Origin: an uncultured Pelagibacteraceae bacterium
GTDB lineage: Bacteria > Pseudomonadota > Alphaproteobacteria > Pelagibacterales > Pelagibacteraceae
Assembly: GCA_902615045.1 (NCBI GenBank)
Contig: CACMNP010000001.1
Location: 1-64,000 of the forward strand
DNA: 64,000 bases
Direction: 5' to 3'
Shown: piece after piece, positions 37,990 to 48,132 of the stretch
Numbering within the stretch: the first letter of the stretch is position 1
How the letters are laid out: each line of letters starts with the position of its first letter
Translations under genes and position numbers: made by a program
The notes under the pieces: model-generated
The model's input: only the letters and a program-made list of their open reading frames with translations
Databases searched by the model: none
What the model was told of the DNA's origin: nothing

Positions 37990-40900
37990 CTTGACCGACT
38001 AATTTTTTATTTGATATAGGATTTTCTAACTTATCTAACATTTCTTTTGGACAAACTTGCACGAAATTATTTATTTCATTTTCAAAATTCTCAACAATTT
38101 TTTTCGAGATTATTGAATTCGTTTCTATCGCATGCTCTTGAATTAATTTCCTTAGATGCTCAATCCAAAATTTAGTTTCTGGAGTTTGCCAAACTACACT
38201 TTCAGGATTTACCTTTTTATCAAATTGATTTTCAGGGTCATAAATAAATGCCATACCTCCTGTCATGCCAGCCCCAAAATTATCGCCAATATCTCCTAAT
38301 ATAATAATGTTTCCACCTGTCATGTATTCACAACCATTTGAATCACAACCTTCTACTACTGCAGTTGCACCTGAATTTCTAACAGCAAATCTCTCTCCTG
38401 CTTGTCCTGCAGCTAATAATTTTCCTGAAGTAGCTCCATACAAAACAGTGTTTCCAATAATAGTATTTTCATTTGAAACAAGGTTGCTTTCATCTTGTAA
38501 TTTAATCACAATAGATCCACCTGATAATCCTTTTGCAACATAATCATTTGCATCCCCTTTTAAAATTAGTTTTAATCCTTTAATAGCAAAAGCACCAAAG
38601 GATTGGCCTGCTGAACCTTTAAAATTTAATTCGATCGAATTTTCATCAAGATTGTTATTTCCAAATTTTTTGTACAAATGATAAGAAATTCTAGTACCAA
38701 CTGCTCTATCAGTATTTTGAATTTCAAATTCTTGATTTATTTTTTCTTTTTTATCTATTTTGTCTTCTATTTCTGGCCATAATTTTTGATCTAAAGTATC
38801 TGGAACAGAATTAATTTCAGGTTTCTCACAATATCTTTTATTTTTTCCAGGATCTGCCTGAACAAAAAGAGGATTTAAGTCTAGATCATCCAAGTTTGGT
38901 GATCCTTTGCTTACTTGCCTTAGCAAGTCAGTTCTTCCAATTACTTCATTTAAAGATTTGAAACCTAGATCAGCAAGTATTTCTCTTACTTCCTCTGCTA
39001 TAAATGTAAAAAGGTTTACTACTTTTTCAGGAGTTCCTGTAAATTTCTCTCTTAATTTATCATCTTGTGTGCAAACACCCACTGGGCATGTATTTGAATG
39101 ACATTGTCTGACCATTATACATCCCATTGCGACTAAAGCAGTTGTTGCTACACCAAATTCTTCTGCTCCCATCATGGCTGCAATGACAACATCTCTTCCT
39201 GTTTTTATTCCACCGTCAGTTCTAAGCGTCACTTGATGTCTCAAGTTATTTAAAGTCAATACCTGATTTGCTTCTGTTAATCCCATCTCCCAAGGAACTC
39301 CAACATATTTAACGCTTGTCTGTGGAGTGGCTCCTGTACCTCCTGAGTGCCCTGAGATTAAAATTATGTCTGCTTTAGCTTTTGCAACTCCAGCAGCTAT
39401 CGTTCCAATTCCTGATGAAGCAACTAATTTAACTCCAACCCTAGCCTTAGGATTTATTTGTTTTAAATCATAAATTAATTGAGCTAGATCTTCTATTGAG
39501 TAAATATCATGATGTGGTGGAGGTGATATTAACGTAACTCCTGGCGTTGAGTGTCTCAATCTCGCAATTTCATCCGTAACTTTAAAACCTGGTAATTGTC
39601 CACCTTCACCTGGTTTAGCACCCTGTGCAATTTTGATTTCAATCTCATTACAATTATTTAGGTAATTAATGGTTACTCCAAATCTAGCTGATGCAATTTG
39701 TTTAACTCTTGAATTTGCACTATCTCCATTCTCCATAATCTTAAATCTTTTTTCATCTTCACCACCTTCACCACTACAAGATGCGCCTTTAATTCTGTTC
39801 ATACCAACAGCAAGAGTTTCATGTGCTTCTTTCGATAAAGCTCCATGAGACATACTTCCACTTCCAAATCTTTTTAATATATTAGTTGCAGGCTCAACAT
39901 TAGATATATCAATGGGATTTTTAGATTTAAAATCTACTAAATCTCTTAAACTTATTGGATTTAGATTATAAATACCTTTTGTGTATTTTTTATATATTTC
40001 ATAAGATCCTTGTCCAACCGCAGTTTGCAGTAAATGAATTAGTTTGCCTTGATACTGATGTGTTTCACCATTTTTTCTATATCTGTAAATACCTCCAATA
40101 GGTAAAATATTTGAATTATTGAAAAATGCTTCTTTGTGTATAGTTCTGATTTTCTTTTCTATTCCTTTTAAACCAATTCCAGAAATCTTTGATAACATCC
40201 CAGGAAAGTAATCTTTCACAATTGTTCTGCTTAGTCCCACAGTTTCAAAATTACATCCGCCTCTATAAGAACTTAAAACAGAAATTCCCATTTTAGACAT
40301 TATTTTAAGAAGACCGAGATTGACTGATTTAATATATCTTGAAACACATTCATCAAAAGTGAAATTTCCAAATAATTTCTTAGAATGTCTTTGATATAAG
40401 CTATCAAAAGCTAAATAAGGGTTCACTGTAGTAGCACCAACACCAATTAGTGTTGCAAAAGAGTGAGTATCTAAAGCATCTCCAGTTTGAACATTAATAG
40501 AAACATAACCTCTTAAACCTAATTTAACTAAATGTGTATTTATTGCCCCTATACATAAAAGCATCGGCATTGGCATTCTATTTTCTGAAATATTTTTATC
40601 TGATAATATTATTTGTTTAATTCCCTCTCTAACAGCTTGTTCAGATTTAACTTTGAGTAAATTTATTGATGTCTCTAAATCATCATCTTTGCTGAATGTA
40701 CAATCTAAAACTTTATTATTATTTCCAAAGAATTTCAAAAATTTTTCAAATTGTGCATTTGATAATATCGGACTATTTAAGACATAAATATTATCTTTAG
40801 TTAATTTACTAAAATCTAAAATATTACCGAGATTTCCAAATCTTGTCTTTAAACTCATAACTTTATTTTCTCTTAGAGAGTCAATTGGTGGATTTGTAAC

Positions 40901-42478
40901 CTGACTAAAGTTTTGTCTAAAGTAATGATATAATGGTCTATATTTATCAGATAAAACTGCTAAAGGCGTGTCATCACCCATTGAGCCTGTTGCTTCTTTA
41001 GCATCTTCTGCCATTGGATGAAGAATTAATTCTAAATCTTCTATGCTATATCCAAAACAATGTTGAAAATTCCTCAAACTTTGACCTTCTAGCTCTACTT
41101 TTTCAGTTTCTGCCTCTAATTTTTTATCAAGATCAATAATCTGATTATTGTAATGTTTATATTCTTTTGAAAGGTAGTTTTTTATTTCATCGTTTGAATA
41201 TACTTTGCCTTTTTCTATTCTTACTCCTAATATTTCTCCAGGTCCTAATCTTCCTTTAGATACAATTTTTTTCTCATTTAAATCTATCATTCCTGTTTCA
41301 CTTCCTGCGAAAAGAAGTTTGTCTCTTGTAACTGTATATCTAAGTGGTCTTAATCCATTTCTGTCAGTTGCAACAATTACCCATTCATTATCTGTTGCAG
41401 CTATAGCAGCTGGTCCATCCCAAGGTTCCATGGTACTATTTAAAAAATTGAATAGTTGTTGATGATCTTTTTTTAATACCTTATTTTTTTTTGACCAAGC
41501 GTCTGGTATTAACATTAATTTTGCTAGAGGAGCAGGCTGTCCAGAAATATTTAATAACTCAAAAACATTATCTAATGATGCAGAGTCAGAATTTCCAGCT
41601 GGTATTACAGGCTTAAGGTTCTCTATATCTTCGAAAACTGGACTAAACATCTCTTCTTCGTGGACCTTCATCCAATTAACATTTCCTTTAAGAGTATTTA
41701 TTTCACCATTATGCGCTATAGATCTAAATGGTTGAGCTAAGTCCCAACTTGGCGCAGTATTAGTTGAAAATCTTTGGTGAAATATTGCATACCTAGATAT
41801 AAATCTTTCATCTTTTAAGTCAGTATAAAAATCTGACAAAGCTTCTGCTAAAAACATTCCTTTATAAATGATAGATTTAGAACTAAATGAACATATATAA
41901 AAATTATTTAATTGATTATTGAGAGCTTCTTTTTCAATTACTCTTCTAGTTTCATACAATTTTTGTTCCAGAGATTTATTAACAACCTTTTTGTCATTGT
42001 ATGTGAACAATACTTGTGTAATTTCAGGTCTTGTTTGTTCAGCTTTTTCTCCTAAGACAGAGGGATCAACGGGAACTTGTCTCCAGCCATATATACTAAA
42101 ATTTCTCTTTGTTAGTTCGCTTTCAACAATAGTTCTGCATTGCTCTTGAGCGCTATAATCATTTCTTGGTAAGAAAATCATACCCACACATAGTTCAGAA
42201 TTATCATGTTTATGACCAGTTACTTCAATTTTTTCCTCAAAGAAATCTTTAGGAATTTCAATATGGATTCCAGCACCATCTCCTGTTTTTCCGTCTGCAT
42301 CGATTGCACCCCTATGCCAAACAGCTTTTAAGGCATCGATTCCATATTCTACGACTTTTCTTGATTTTAGACCTTCAGTGGATGCTACTAAACCTACACC
42401 ACATGCATCATGCTCCATTTCTTCCGAGTAAACATGATTACTTCTTAAAATTTTTAAATTTTTATTTCTTAACTTCAT
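37982..42478 (-). CDS. gltB: Glutamate synthase (NADPH) large subunit
   Basis: A 1498-residue alpha subunit. The N-terminal glutamine amidotransferase domain has the nucleophile in 'MEHDACGVGLVAS' after a short propeptide of about 25 residues. The central domain and FMN/synthase domain follow ('GQLPGFKVTDEIARLRHSTPG' in part, 'SGGTGATPQTSVK'). The 3Fe-4S cluster Cys are in 'QCHSNTCPVGVC'. A C-terminal beta-helix domain ends the chain. It takes the amide nitrogen of glutamine onto 2-oxoglutarate, the main ammonium-assimilation route with glutamine synthetase. It shares one base with the gltD stop, so GltD and GltB are coupled. Confidence 0.98.
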   Translation of the reverse strand: MKLRNKNLKILRSNHVYSEEMEHDACGVGLVASTEGLKSRKVVEYGIDALKAVWHRGAIDADGKTGDGAGIHIEIPKDFFEEKIEVTGHKHDNSELCVGMIFLPRNDYSAQEQCRTIVESELTKRNFSIYGWRQVPVDPSVLGEKAEQTRPEITQVLFTYNDKKVVNKSLEQKLYETRRVIEKEALNNQLNNFYICSFSSKSIIYKGMFLAEALSDFYTDLKDERFISRYAIFHQRFSTNTAPSWDLAQPFRSIAHNGEINTLKGNVNWMKVHEEEMFSPVFEDIENLKPVIPAGNSDSASLDNVFELLNISGQPAPLAKLMLIPDAWSKKNKVLKKDHQQLFNFLNSTMEPWDGPAAIAATDNEWVIVATDRNGLRPLRYTVTRDKLLFAGSETGMIDLNEKKIVSKGRLGPGEILGVRIEKGKVYSNDEIKNYLSKEYKHYNNQIIDLDKKLEAETEKVELEGQSLRNFQHCFGYSIEDLELILHPMAEDAKEATGSMGDDTPLAVLSDKYRPLYHYFRQNFSQVTNPPIDSLRENKVMSLKTRFGNLGNILDFSKLTKDNIYVLNSPILSNAQFEKFLKFFGNNNKVLDCTFSKDDDLETSINLLKVKSEQAVREGIKQIILSDKNISENRMPMPMLLCIGAINTHLVKLGLRGYVSINVQTGDALDTHSFATLIGVGATTVNPYLAFDSLYQRHSKKLFGNFTFDECVSRYIKSVNLGLLKIMSKMGISVLSSYRGGCNFETVGLSRTIVKDYFPGMLSKISGIGLKGIEKKIRTIHKEAFFNNSNILPIGGIYRYRKNGETHQYQGKLIHLLQTAVGQGSYEIYKKYTKGIYNLNPISLRDLVDFKSKNPIDISNVEPATNILKRFGSGSMSHGALSKEAHETLAVGMNRIKGASCSGEGGEDEKRFKIMENGDSANSRVKQIASARFGVTINYLNNCNEIEIKIAQGAKPGEGGQLPGFKVTDEIARLRHSTPGVTLISPPPHHDIYSIEDLAQLIYDLKQINPKARVGVKLVASSGIGTIAAGVAKAKADIILISGHSGGTGATPQTSVKYVGVPWEMGLTEANQVLTLNNLRHQVTLRTDGGIKTGRDVVIAAMMGAEEFGVATTALVAMGCIMVRQCHSNTCPVGVCTQDDKLREKFTGTPEKVVNLFTFIAEEVREILADLGFKSLNEVIGRTDLLRQVSKGSPNLDDLDLNPLFVQADPGKNKRYCEKPEINSVPDTLDQKLWPEIEDKIDKKEKINQEFEIQNTDRAVGTRISYHLYKKFGNNNLDENSIELNFKGSAGQSFGAFAIKGLKLILKGDANDYVAKGLSGGSIVIKLQDESNLVSNENTIIGNTVLYGATSGKLLAAGQAGERFAVRNSGATAVVEGCDSNGCEYMTGGNIIILGDIGDNFGAGMTGGMAFIYDPENQFDKKVNPESVVWQTPETKFWIEHLRKLIQEHAIETNSIISKKIVENFENEINNFVQVCPKEMLDKLENPISNKKLVGQAS

Positions 42479-43911
42479 TAAGCAACTCTAAGTTTTTGTT
42501 TACTTTGTAAATAATTATCAATTGATGTTGCGGCATCTCTACCGTCTTTGATGCCCCAAACTACTAAAGATGCTCCACGAACTATATCTCCGGCTGCAAA
42601 AACTCCCTCTATACTAGTTTCCATTGTATCAAAATCCGCTTTTATTGTTCCCCATCTTGATACTTGTAATTTTTCTTCATTAAATAATTTTGGAAGATCT
42701 TCTGGGTCAAATCCGAGTGCTTTGATTACAAGATCAGCTTTAATTTCAAAATCTGAATTTTCTTCAACAACTGGTTTTCTTCTTCCGCTATCATCTGGCT
42801 CACCCAATTTCATTTTATTAACAACTACACTTTCAATTTTATTGGTTCCCTTAAACTCTTTGGGACTTGTTAACCAAATGAATTCAACACCTTCTTCTTC
42901 TGCATTGCCAACTTCTCTTGCTGATCCTGGCATATTTTCTCTATCTCTTCTATATAAACATTTTACAGATTTAGCATTCTGTCTTACCGAAGTCCTTAAG
43001 CAGTCCATTGCTGTATCGCCACCTCCAATTACTACAACATCTTTGCCTTCAGCATTTAAAGTTCCGTTATCAAACAACTCAACTTTATCACCTAGTCCTT
43101 TTTTATTTGATGCTGTTAAAAATTCCATGGCAGGGAAAATATTACTCAAATCGTTACCAGGTAGATTAACTTCCCTAGCTTTATAAACTCCTGTAGCTAT
43201 TAAAATTGCATCATGTTTTTCTCTTAACTCCATCAAGCTGGAATCTTTTCCAACTTCAAAGTTTAAGACAAATTTAATTCCACTTTCTTCTAAAAGTTTT
43301 ATTCTTCTTTGAACAACATGCTTTTCTAATTTAAATCCTGGGATACCATATATTAGTAGCCCTCCAGCTCTGTCATAACGATCATATATAGTTACCTTGT
43401 ATCCTTTTTTTCTGAGTTGTTCTCCACAAGCAAGTCCAGCAGGACCAGAACCTATAATTCCTACACTCTCATTTTTTTCACTATTTATTTCTATTGGTTT
43501 AACCCAACCATTTTCCCAAGCTTTCTCTGTGATATATTTTTCTATTGATCCAATGGTTACTGTTCCATGACCTGATTGCTCTATTACACAATTTCCTTCA
43601 CACAGCCTATCCTGGGGGCAGATTCTTCCACAAACTTCTGGCATGTTGTTTGTGCTTTGTGATAATTGATAAGCTTCCTCATATCTTCCCTCAGCAGTTA
43701 GTTTAAGCCAATCTGGTATATTGTTACTTAATGGACAATGAACTTGGCAAAATGGTACTCCACATTGGGAACATCTGCTTGACTGTTGAACAGCTCTATC
43801 TTTTAGAAATTCTTGATATATTTCATCAAAATCCTCTTTTCGGTCTGATATATCTCTTTTAGGTGGATTTTGTTGACCTATATCAACAAACTTTAGCATT
43901 TTTTCTGACAT
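42478..43911 (-). CDS. gltD: Glutamate synthase (NADPH) small subunit
   Basis: A 477-residue beta subunit that passes NADPH electrons to GltB. The N-terminal 4Fe-4S region is 'RCSQCGVPFCQVHCPLSNN' with further Cys in 'EVCGRICPQDRLCEGNC'. The FAD loop is 'GIIGSGPAGLACGEQLR', and the NADPH loop 'VVIGGGDTAMDCLRTS'. The C-terminal 'GVFAAGDIVRGASLVVW' also fits. Its first base is preceded by a 179-base divergent region shared with uppP, which contains a small dyad. Any nitrogen-responsive control there is unproven. Confidence 0.98.
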   Translation of the reverse strand: MSEKMLKFVDIGQQNPPKRDISDRKEDFDEIYQEFLKDRAVQQSSRCSQCGVPFCQVHCPLSNNIPDWLKLTAEGRYEEAYQLSQSTNNMPEVCGRICPQDRLCEGNCVIEQSGHGTVTIGSIEKYITEKAWENGWVKPIEINSEKNESVGIIGSGPAGLACGEQLRKKGYKVTIYDRYDRAGGLLIYGIPGFKLEKHVVQRRIKLLEESGIKFVLNFEVGKDSSLMELREKHDAILIATGVYKAREVNLPGNDLSNIFPAMEFLTASNKKGLGDKVELFDNGTLNAEGKDVVVIGGGDTAMDCLRTSVRQNAKSVKCLYRRDRENMPGSAREVGNAEEEGVEFIWLTSPKEFKGTNKIESVVVNKMKLGEPDDSGRRKPVVEENSDFEIKADLVIKALGFDPEDLPKLFNEEKLQVSRWGTIKADFDTMETSIEGVFAAGDIVRGASLVVWGIKDGRDAATSIDNYLQSKQKLRVA

Positions 43912-44019
43912 GGTGGACGCTGTATATACGATAAAAATTTAATAATAAACAATTACAAGGTCATAAATATTGACTAATATTTCACAAAACTTAAGTAAAT
44001 CAGCGGTTTTTTCTTATTA

Positions 44020-44036
44020 TGCATAGATGATATGCA
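44020..44036. promoter_or_regulatory. Dyad in the gltD/uppP divergent promoter region
   Basis: TGCATA (44020-44025) and TATGCA (44031-44036) are perfect inverted repeats with a 5-base spacer. They lie in the 179-base gap between the divergent gltD and uppP starts. This is the size of a dimeric repressor site, but in such AT-rich DNA a 6-base dyad can arise by chance. The rest of the gap shows AT-rich promoter-like sequence and no gene. Confidence 0.25.
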
Positions 44037-44090
44037 AATATGTAATTGCTTTAATTTGGTTACAATTTCGTTATGAAGTATTGGATCTAA

Positions 44091-44858
44091 ATGATTTCAA
44101 AATATGTAGAGACGCTAATTTTATCAATTATTCAAGGAATATCTGAGTTTATTCCAGTTAGCTCGTCTGCACATCTTATAATTATATCAAGATTGAGTGA
44201 CTTCAATGTTAGCAACCTACAATTAGATATTAGTCTGCATTTAGGTTCTTTGTTAGCAATTATTTTATTTTTTAGAAAAGAGTTAATAAATATCATTAAT
44301 AATAAAAATATATTTCTACTAATAATTCTTGGGTCTATACCATTAGTTATTGTTGGTTATATTTTTTACTCCACAAATTTAATTGATCAATTTAGAAACT
44401 TAAAAGTTGTCGCTTGGACAACTTTGATTTTTGGAATTTTATTATACTTTTCAGATAAGTTTGAATTAAAAAATAAAATTTCTTCAGAATTAAATATTAA
44501 AAGTATTATTATAATAGGGTTATTTCAGATTTTAGCTATTATTCCAGGAGTCAGTAGATCAGGTATAGTAATTACAGCTTCAAGATTTTTAAAATTTAAC
44601 AGAGTTGAATCATCAAAGATAGCTTTTTATTTGTCTATTCCAGCTTTAGCAGGTGCAAGTGTTTTGGGATTTAAAGATGTTATTGATGATCAAATAAATT
44701 TTGATGCTATATTTATTTTTTCTACTTCAGCTTCTTTTTTATTTTCTTATTTTACAATTAAATATTTTCTTATTTATGTAAAAATGTTTAGTTTAAGTTT
44801 TTTTGTTATTTATAGAATAGTTTTAAGTATTATTCTTTTTTCAATTATCTACTTATGA
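44091..44858 (+). CDS. uppP: Undecaprenyl-diphosphatase
   Basis: A 255-residue integral membrane enzyme (about eight spans) that recycles the C55 lipid carrier of peptidoglycan synthesis and confers low-level bacitracin resistance. The first conserved stretch is 'GISEFIPVSSSAHLIIISRL', with the catalytic Glu. The second is 'IPGVSRSGIVITASRFL', with the key Ser and Arg. Both are intact. It overlaps the EamA transporter gene, on the other strand, by 6 bases at the 3' end. It functions in the same pathway as murA at 3.6-4.8 kb, though not linked in transcription. Confidence 0.97.
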   Translation: MISKYVETLILSIIQGISEFIPVSSSAHLIIISRLSDFNVSNLQLDISLHLGSLLAIILFFRKELINIINNKNIFLLIILGSIPLVIVGYIFYSTNLIDQFRNLKVVAWTTLIFGILLYFSDKFELKNKISSELNIKSIIIIGLFQILAIIPGVSRSGIVITASRFLKFNRVESSKIAFYLSIPALAGASVLGFKDVIDDQINFDAIFIFSTSASFLFSYFTIKYFLIYVKMFSLSFFVIYRIVLSIILFSIIYL

Positions 44859-45740
44859 TTTTTTAGACGTTGGAGTAATTTGAGAAAATATTACAGCAAT
44901 AAGAATTAATACACATCCTATAATATTATTTATGTTAAGAACTTGACTTAGAATAATCCATCCAGCAATTGTTGCAAAGACACCTTCAAGAGAGTAGATT
45001 ATTGCTGCTGGAGCTTCCTCAATATTTTTTTGTGCAAACATTTGTAAAGTAAAAGCTATTCCTCCAGATAAGACGCCAGCATATAATATTGAACTATACT
45101 CAGTTAATATTTTTGTAATAACTACTTCCTCTAAAATAAAAGCAAATATAAGAGATAAACCAAAAACAAGAGCTGCTTGTAATGCTGCATAAAAAATTGG
45201 TATATTAAATTTCTCCATAAATTTTCCAGCGAAAATTATATGTAAAGCCCAAAATAGTGAACATAGAATAACTAAAGCATCACCTATCATAATTTCTGAG
45301 TTTGAAAAATCACTTAATAGGTAAACACCTATTATACATAAACCTATTGAAGGCCAAAGACTCCAATGGACTTTAATAGAATAAATAAAAAATAATAGAA
45401 TTGGAACTAATGGAACGTAAAAAACTGTAAAAAAAGCAGCATTAGCTATATTTGTGTATTGTAATGCGGCTTGCTGCAAGTAGGTGCCCAAAAATAATGA
45501 TATACCCATTAAAAATAAATATTTTAAAAATAATTTTTTATTAGAATTGATTTCATAATTAATTTTTTTTCTTTCTAAAATTAAAGCAATGGGTAGGACT
45601 GTAAGAAAACCAACAAAAAATCTAGATGCATTGAATGTTAATGGACCAATATTGTCCATGCCTGTGTCTTGAGCAATGAAAGCAGTGCCCCAAATAAATG
45701 TTGTTATCAAAGCGCATATAAGCGATGTAGTTTTGGACAT
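44853..45740 (-). CDS. EamA/DMT family transporter
   Basis: A 295-residue drug/metabolite transporter with ten predicted membrane segments in two EamA repeats (for example 'LICALITTFIWGTAFIAQD' early, then 'VILCSLFWALHIIFAG' in the second repeat). 'GGIAFTLQMFAQKNIEEAPAA' and 'YSLEGVFATIAGWIIL' are typical family sequence near the C-terminus. It probably exports an amino acid or another small metabolite; the substrate is unknown. It starts 14 bases after the dioxygenase gene, so the two may share a transcript. Confidence 0.88.
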   Translation of the reverse strand: MSKTTSLICALITTFIWGTAFIAQDTGMDNIGPLTFNASRFFVGFLTVLPIALILERKKINYEINSNKKLFLKYLFLMGISLFLGTYLQQAALQYTNIANAAFFTVFYVPLVPILLFFIYSIKVHWSLWPSIGLCIIGVYLLSDFSNSEIMIGDALVILCSLFWALHIIFAGKFMEKFNIPIFYAALQAALVFGLSLIFAFILEEVVITKILTEYSSILYAGVLSGGIAFTLQMFAQKNIEEAPAAIIYSLEGVFATIAGWIILSQVLNINNIIGCVLILIAVIFSQITPTSKKS

Positions 45741-45754
45741 TAATTTAATTAAAT

Positions 45755-46852
45755 TTAGATAATATTATTCATTCTACAACAGCTATCAAAATCTTCTTTA
45801 TTGATATAGCAACCAGCCATTTTTCTTGTACCTGAAAATGCACCTCTACCATGCATTACTCTCCAATTGTTAAAAATTAGTAATTCACCAGGTTTTAAAA
45901 TATGCCTCCACTGGTATTGCTTTTGGTTTGCCATCGTATCAAATACTTTAATTGCTTTATAAAAATTAATTGTTTTCTGATTAGTTTCTCTAAAAGGTGC
46001 TCTATCGTAATTGTTAAAACTAATTTGATCAAAATTATTTTTTTCATTTAATTTTATTATTGGTCTTTTTGCTTCAAGGCGAACACCATCACCAACATAA
46101 GAACCTTTAACTTTTGTATTTGTTAAAGTTTTAAAATGTTTTTTATATTTTTGTTTGATTTCATTTGCCAATTTAAATCCATCTACCATTATAGAATCTC
46201 CACCTTTAGCATCATACTTACAACAAAGCAGTAATTGTAAACCCGGAGCATCATTACTATATGTAGAGTCTGTATGTGGTCTCAGCTCTTGGTTTGAATA
46301 TGCACTGTCTGCTTTTTTATTATTTGACTCAAAAGTCCACAATCCTCCAAAAATTGAATTTCTAACATAACCTATTTTTTTAGCTATATATTCAACAGAG
46401 TTTAAATTCTTTGAACAATTTCTTACGACTGCAAAACCATATTTGTGGATTTTTTTTAATAAATTTTTAAATCCAACTTTAGTTTGTAATTGCTTATAGT
46501 TAATAAAAATTTGATTTTTTATGTCTTTATCTTTCCAAAATTGAGTATCCCTTTTAGTTTCTCCTTTTTTTAAAGAATTTTTTTTTAAAAATTCATATGA
46601 ATATTTGGTTGGTTTGTTTTCATCAGACCATAATATTTCAATGAATTTCCCTTTTTTTAATAATTTTGCTTTTTTAACTTTGATATTAATGTCTAAATTT
46701 GCGGTATAAGTTATTCTTTGATTGGTTTTAAAATCCCAGTTTTCTTTATTTTTAATATGATCCCTTAACCAAATATTAGGAAATGTTTCAGACTTATTAT
46801 CATTAAAGTAAAATACAGTTTTATTATTTAAAAGTTTAAAATTTTTAATCAT
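45755..46852 (-). CDS. Gamma-butyrobetaine/trimethyllysine hydroxylase-like 2-oxoglutarate dioxygenase
   Basis: A 365-residue Fe(II)/2-oxoglutarate dioxygenase of the TauD/BBOX superfamily. Iron ligands are in 'RPHTDSTY' (HxD) and 'WRVMHGRGAF' (distal His); the 2-oxoglutarate Arg is in 'GTRKMAGCYI'. The N-terminal DUF971-like domain keeps 'NIWLRDHI' but lacks the Cys of the canonical 'WLRDNCxCxxC', so the zinc site seen in butyrobetaine hydroxylase is lost. Possible reactions are hydroxylation of gamma-butyrobetaine or trimethyllysine, or degradation of another methylamine or quaternary compound common in seawater. It overlaps the aceF start by 4 bases. Confidence 0.85.
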   Translation of the reverse strand: MIKNFKLLNNKTVFYFNDNKSETFPNIWLRDHIKNKENWDFKTNQRITYTANLDINIKVKKAKLLKKGKFIEILWSDENKPTKYSYEFLKKNSLKKGETKRDTQFWKDKDIKNQIFINYKQLQTKVGFKNLLKKIHKYGFAVVRNCSKNLNSVEYIAKKIGYVRNSIFGGLWTFESNNKKADSAYSNQELRPHTDSTYSNDAPGLQLLLCCKYDAKGGDSIMVDGFKLANEIKQKYKKHFKTLTNTKVKGSYVGDGVRLEAKRPIIKLNEKNNFDQISFNNYDRAPFRETNQKTINFYKAIKVFDTMANQKQYQWRHILKPGELLIFNNWRVMHGRGAFSGTRKMAGCYINKEDFDSCCRMNNII

Positions 46853-48132
46853 TGCTTAGCCAATTTATAGGCAAAGTTTTTACCAAGATTATTTTTTAAT
46901 TCATTATTAAATCTTGAACCTTCGGCACCGTCAATAATTCTATGATCGTAAGAAAGAGATAAAGGCAACATTGTTCTAGGTTTAAATTGTCCATCAATAA
47001 AGACAGGTTTAATAAAAGTCCTACCAATTCCTAAAATAGCAACCTCTGGATAATTTATAATAGGAGTAAAATAAGTTCCTCCAATACCACCTAGGCTTGT
47101 TATAGTTATAGATCCTCCGTAAAATTCTTTTTTATCTATCTTCAAATTTCGACAATCGTCACTTACTTTTTTAAGATCCTTACTTATTTGATCTATATTC
47201 TTTTGATTAGCATTTCTTATTTTAGGCACCATTAATCCGTTGGGAGTATCAACTGCAATTCCTACATGAAAGTATTTTTTTAAAGTTATTTTTCCATTTT
47301 CAATATTATCAATTGAACTATTAAATCTTGGAAAAACTTTCAAGGCTTCAACAACTGCCTTTATAATAAATGCCAATGGAGTAATTTTCTTTTTCTCCCC
47401 AGTAAAAGTATCAGTCAAATTTTGTCTAAATTCTTCCAGCTCTGTAATATCTGCTTCATCACAACTAGTAACATGCGGTATTGTTTGCCAGGAATTTGAT
47501 AAATGTGGAGCAGCAATTCTTTTAATTCTTGGTATATCTTGAATTTCTACATCTCCAAAATCAGCATGATCATATTCTGAAGGTTTTATAGATTGAGCCT
47601 TCTTTTCTTCTTGAGGTTTATTAAAATTAGAAGATACGAATTTTTTTATATCCTCCTCTATAATTCTTCCTGATCTTTGTGATCCATTAATATTATTAAT
47701 ATCAACACCAAGTTCTCTTGCAAATTTTCTAGTTTTTGGACTAGCAAGTGCTTTGCTTGATTTGAATACACTAACTCTATTATTTTTTAATATTTCTTTT
47801 GGTTTTGAAATTACTTTTTCGGGTGGTTTTTGTATAATAGTTTCTTCTTTAATCTCTTTGACCTCTTCTTCAATTTGCTCATCTTGTTTTTCTTCTTCTG
47901 AACCAATTATTAGTATTGATGAACCCTCTGAAACCTTATCACCAACTTTTAAATTAACTTTTTTAACACTACCTGAGTATGGGCTTGGGATCTCAACACT
48001 TGATTTATCGCTTTCTATTGTAATTATCGGATCATCTTTATTAATATTTGATCCTGCCTCTATTAATACCTCAATTACTTCAACATCTTTAAAATCACCA
48101 ATGTTTGGAACTAATACTTCTTTCTCGCTCAT
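46849..48132 (-). CDS. aceF: Dihydrolipoamide acetyltransferase (PDH E2)
   Basis: A 427-residue E2 of pyruvate dehydrogenase. One lipoyl domain is at residues about 1-78 with the lipoylated Lys in 'ITIESDKSSVEIPSP'. An acidic, Pro-containing linker follows. The peripheral-subunit-binding domain is 'SPKTRKFARELGVDINNI', then the 'GRIIEEDIKKFV' end of it. The catalytic domain finishes with 'LSYDHRIIDGAEGSRF', including the active-site His and Asp. Three lipoyl domains are usual in E. coli; a single one here is partly balanced by a lipoyl domain on the E1 partner. It lies directly after aceE. Confidence 0.97.
   Translation of the reverse strand: MSEKEVLVPNIGDFKDVEVIEVLIEAGSNINKDDPIITIESDKSSVEIPSPYSGSVKKVNLKVGDKVSEGSSILIIGSEEEKQDEQIEEEVKEIKEETIIQKPPEKVISKPKEILKNNRVSVFKSSKALASPKTRKFARELGVDINNINGSQRSGRIIEEDIKKFVSSNFNKPQEEKKAQSIKPSEYDHADFGDVEIQDIPRIKRIAAPHLSNSWQTIPHVTSCDEADITELEEFRQNLTDTFTGEKKKITPLAFIIKAVVEALKVFPRFNSSIDNIENGKITLKKYFHVGIAVDTPNGLMVPKIRNANQKNIDQISKDLKKVSDDCRNLKIDKKEFYGGSITITSLGGIGGTYFTPIINYPEVAILGIGRTFIKPVFIDGQFKPRTMLPLSLSYDHRIIDGAEGSRFNNELKNNLGKNFAYKLAKQ

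Noticed and set aside
42548..43186. Long + strand open frame of 212 codons opposite gltD
   Set aside because: It is antisense to a well-supported gltD, has a composition typical of shadow frames (Ser/Pro/Leu-rich) and no ribosome site or family similarity.
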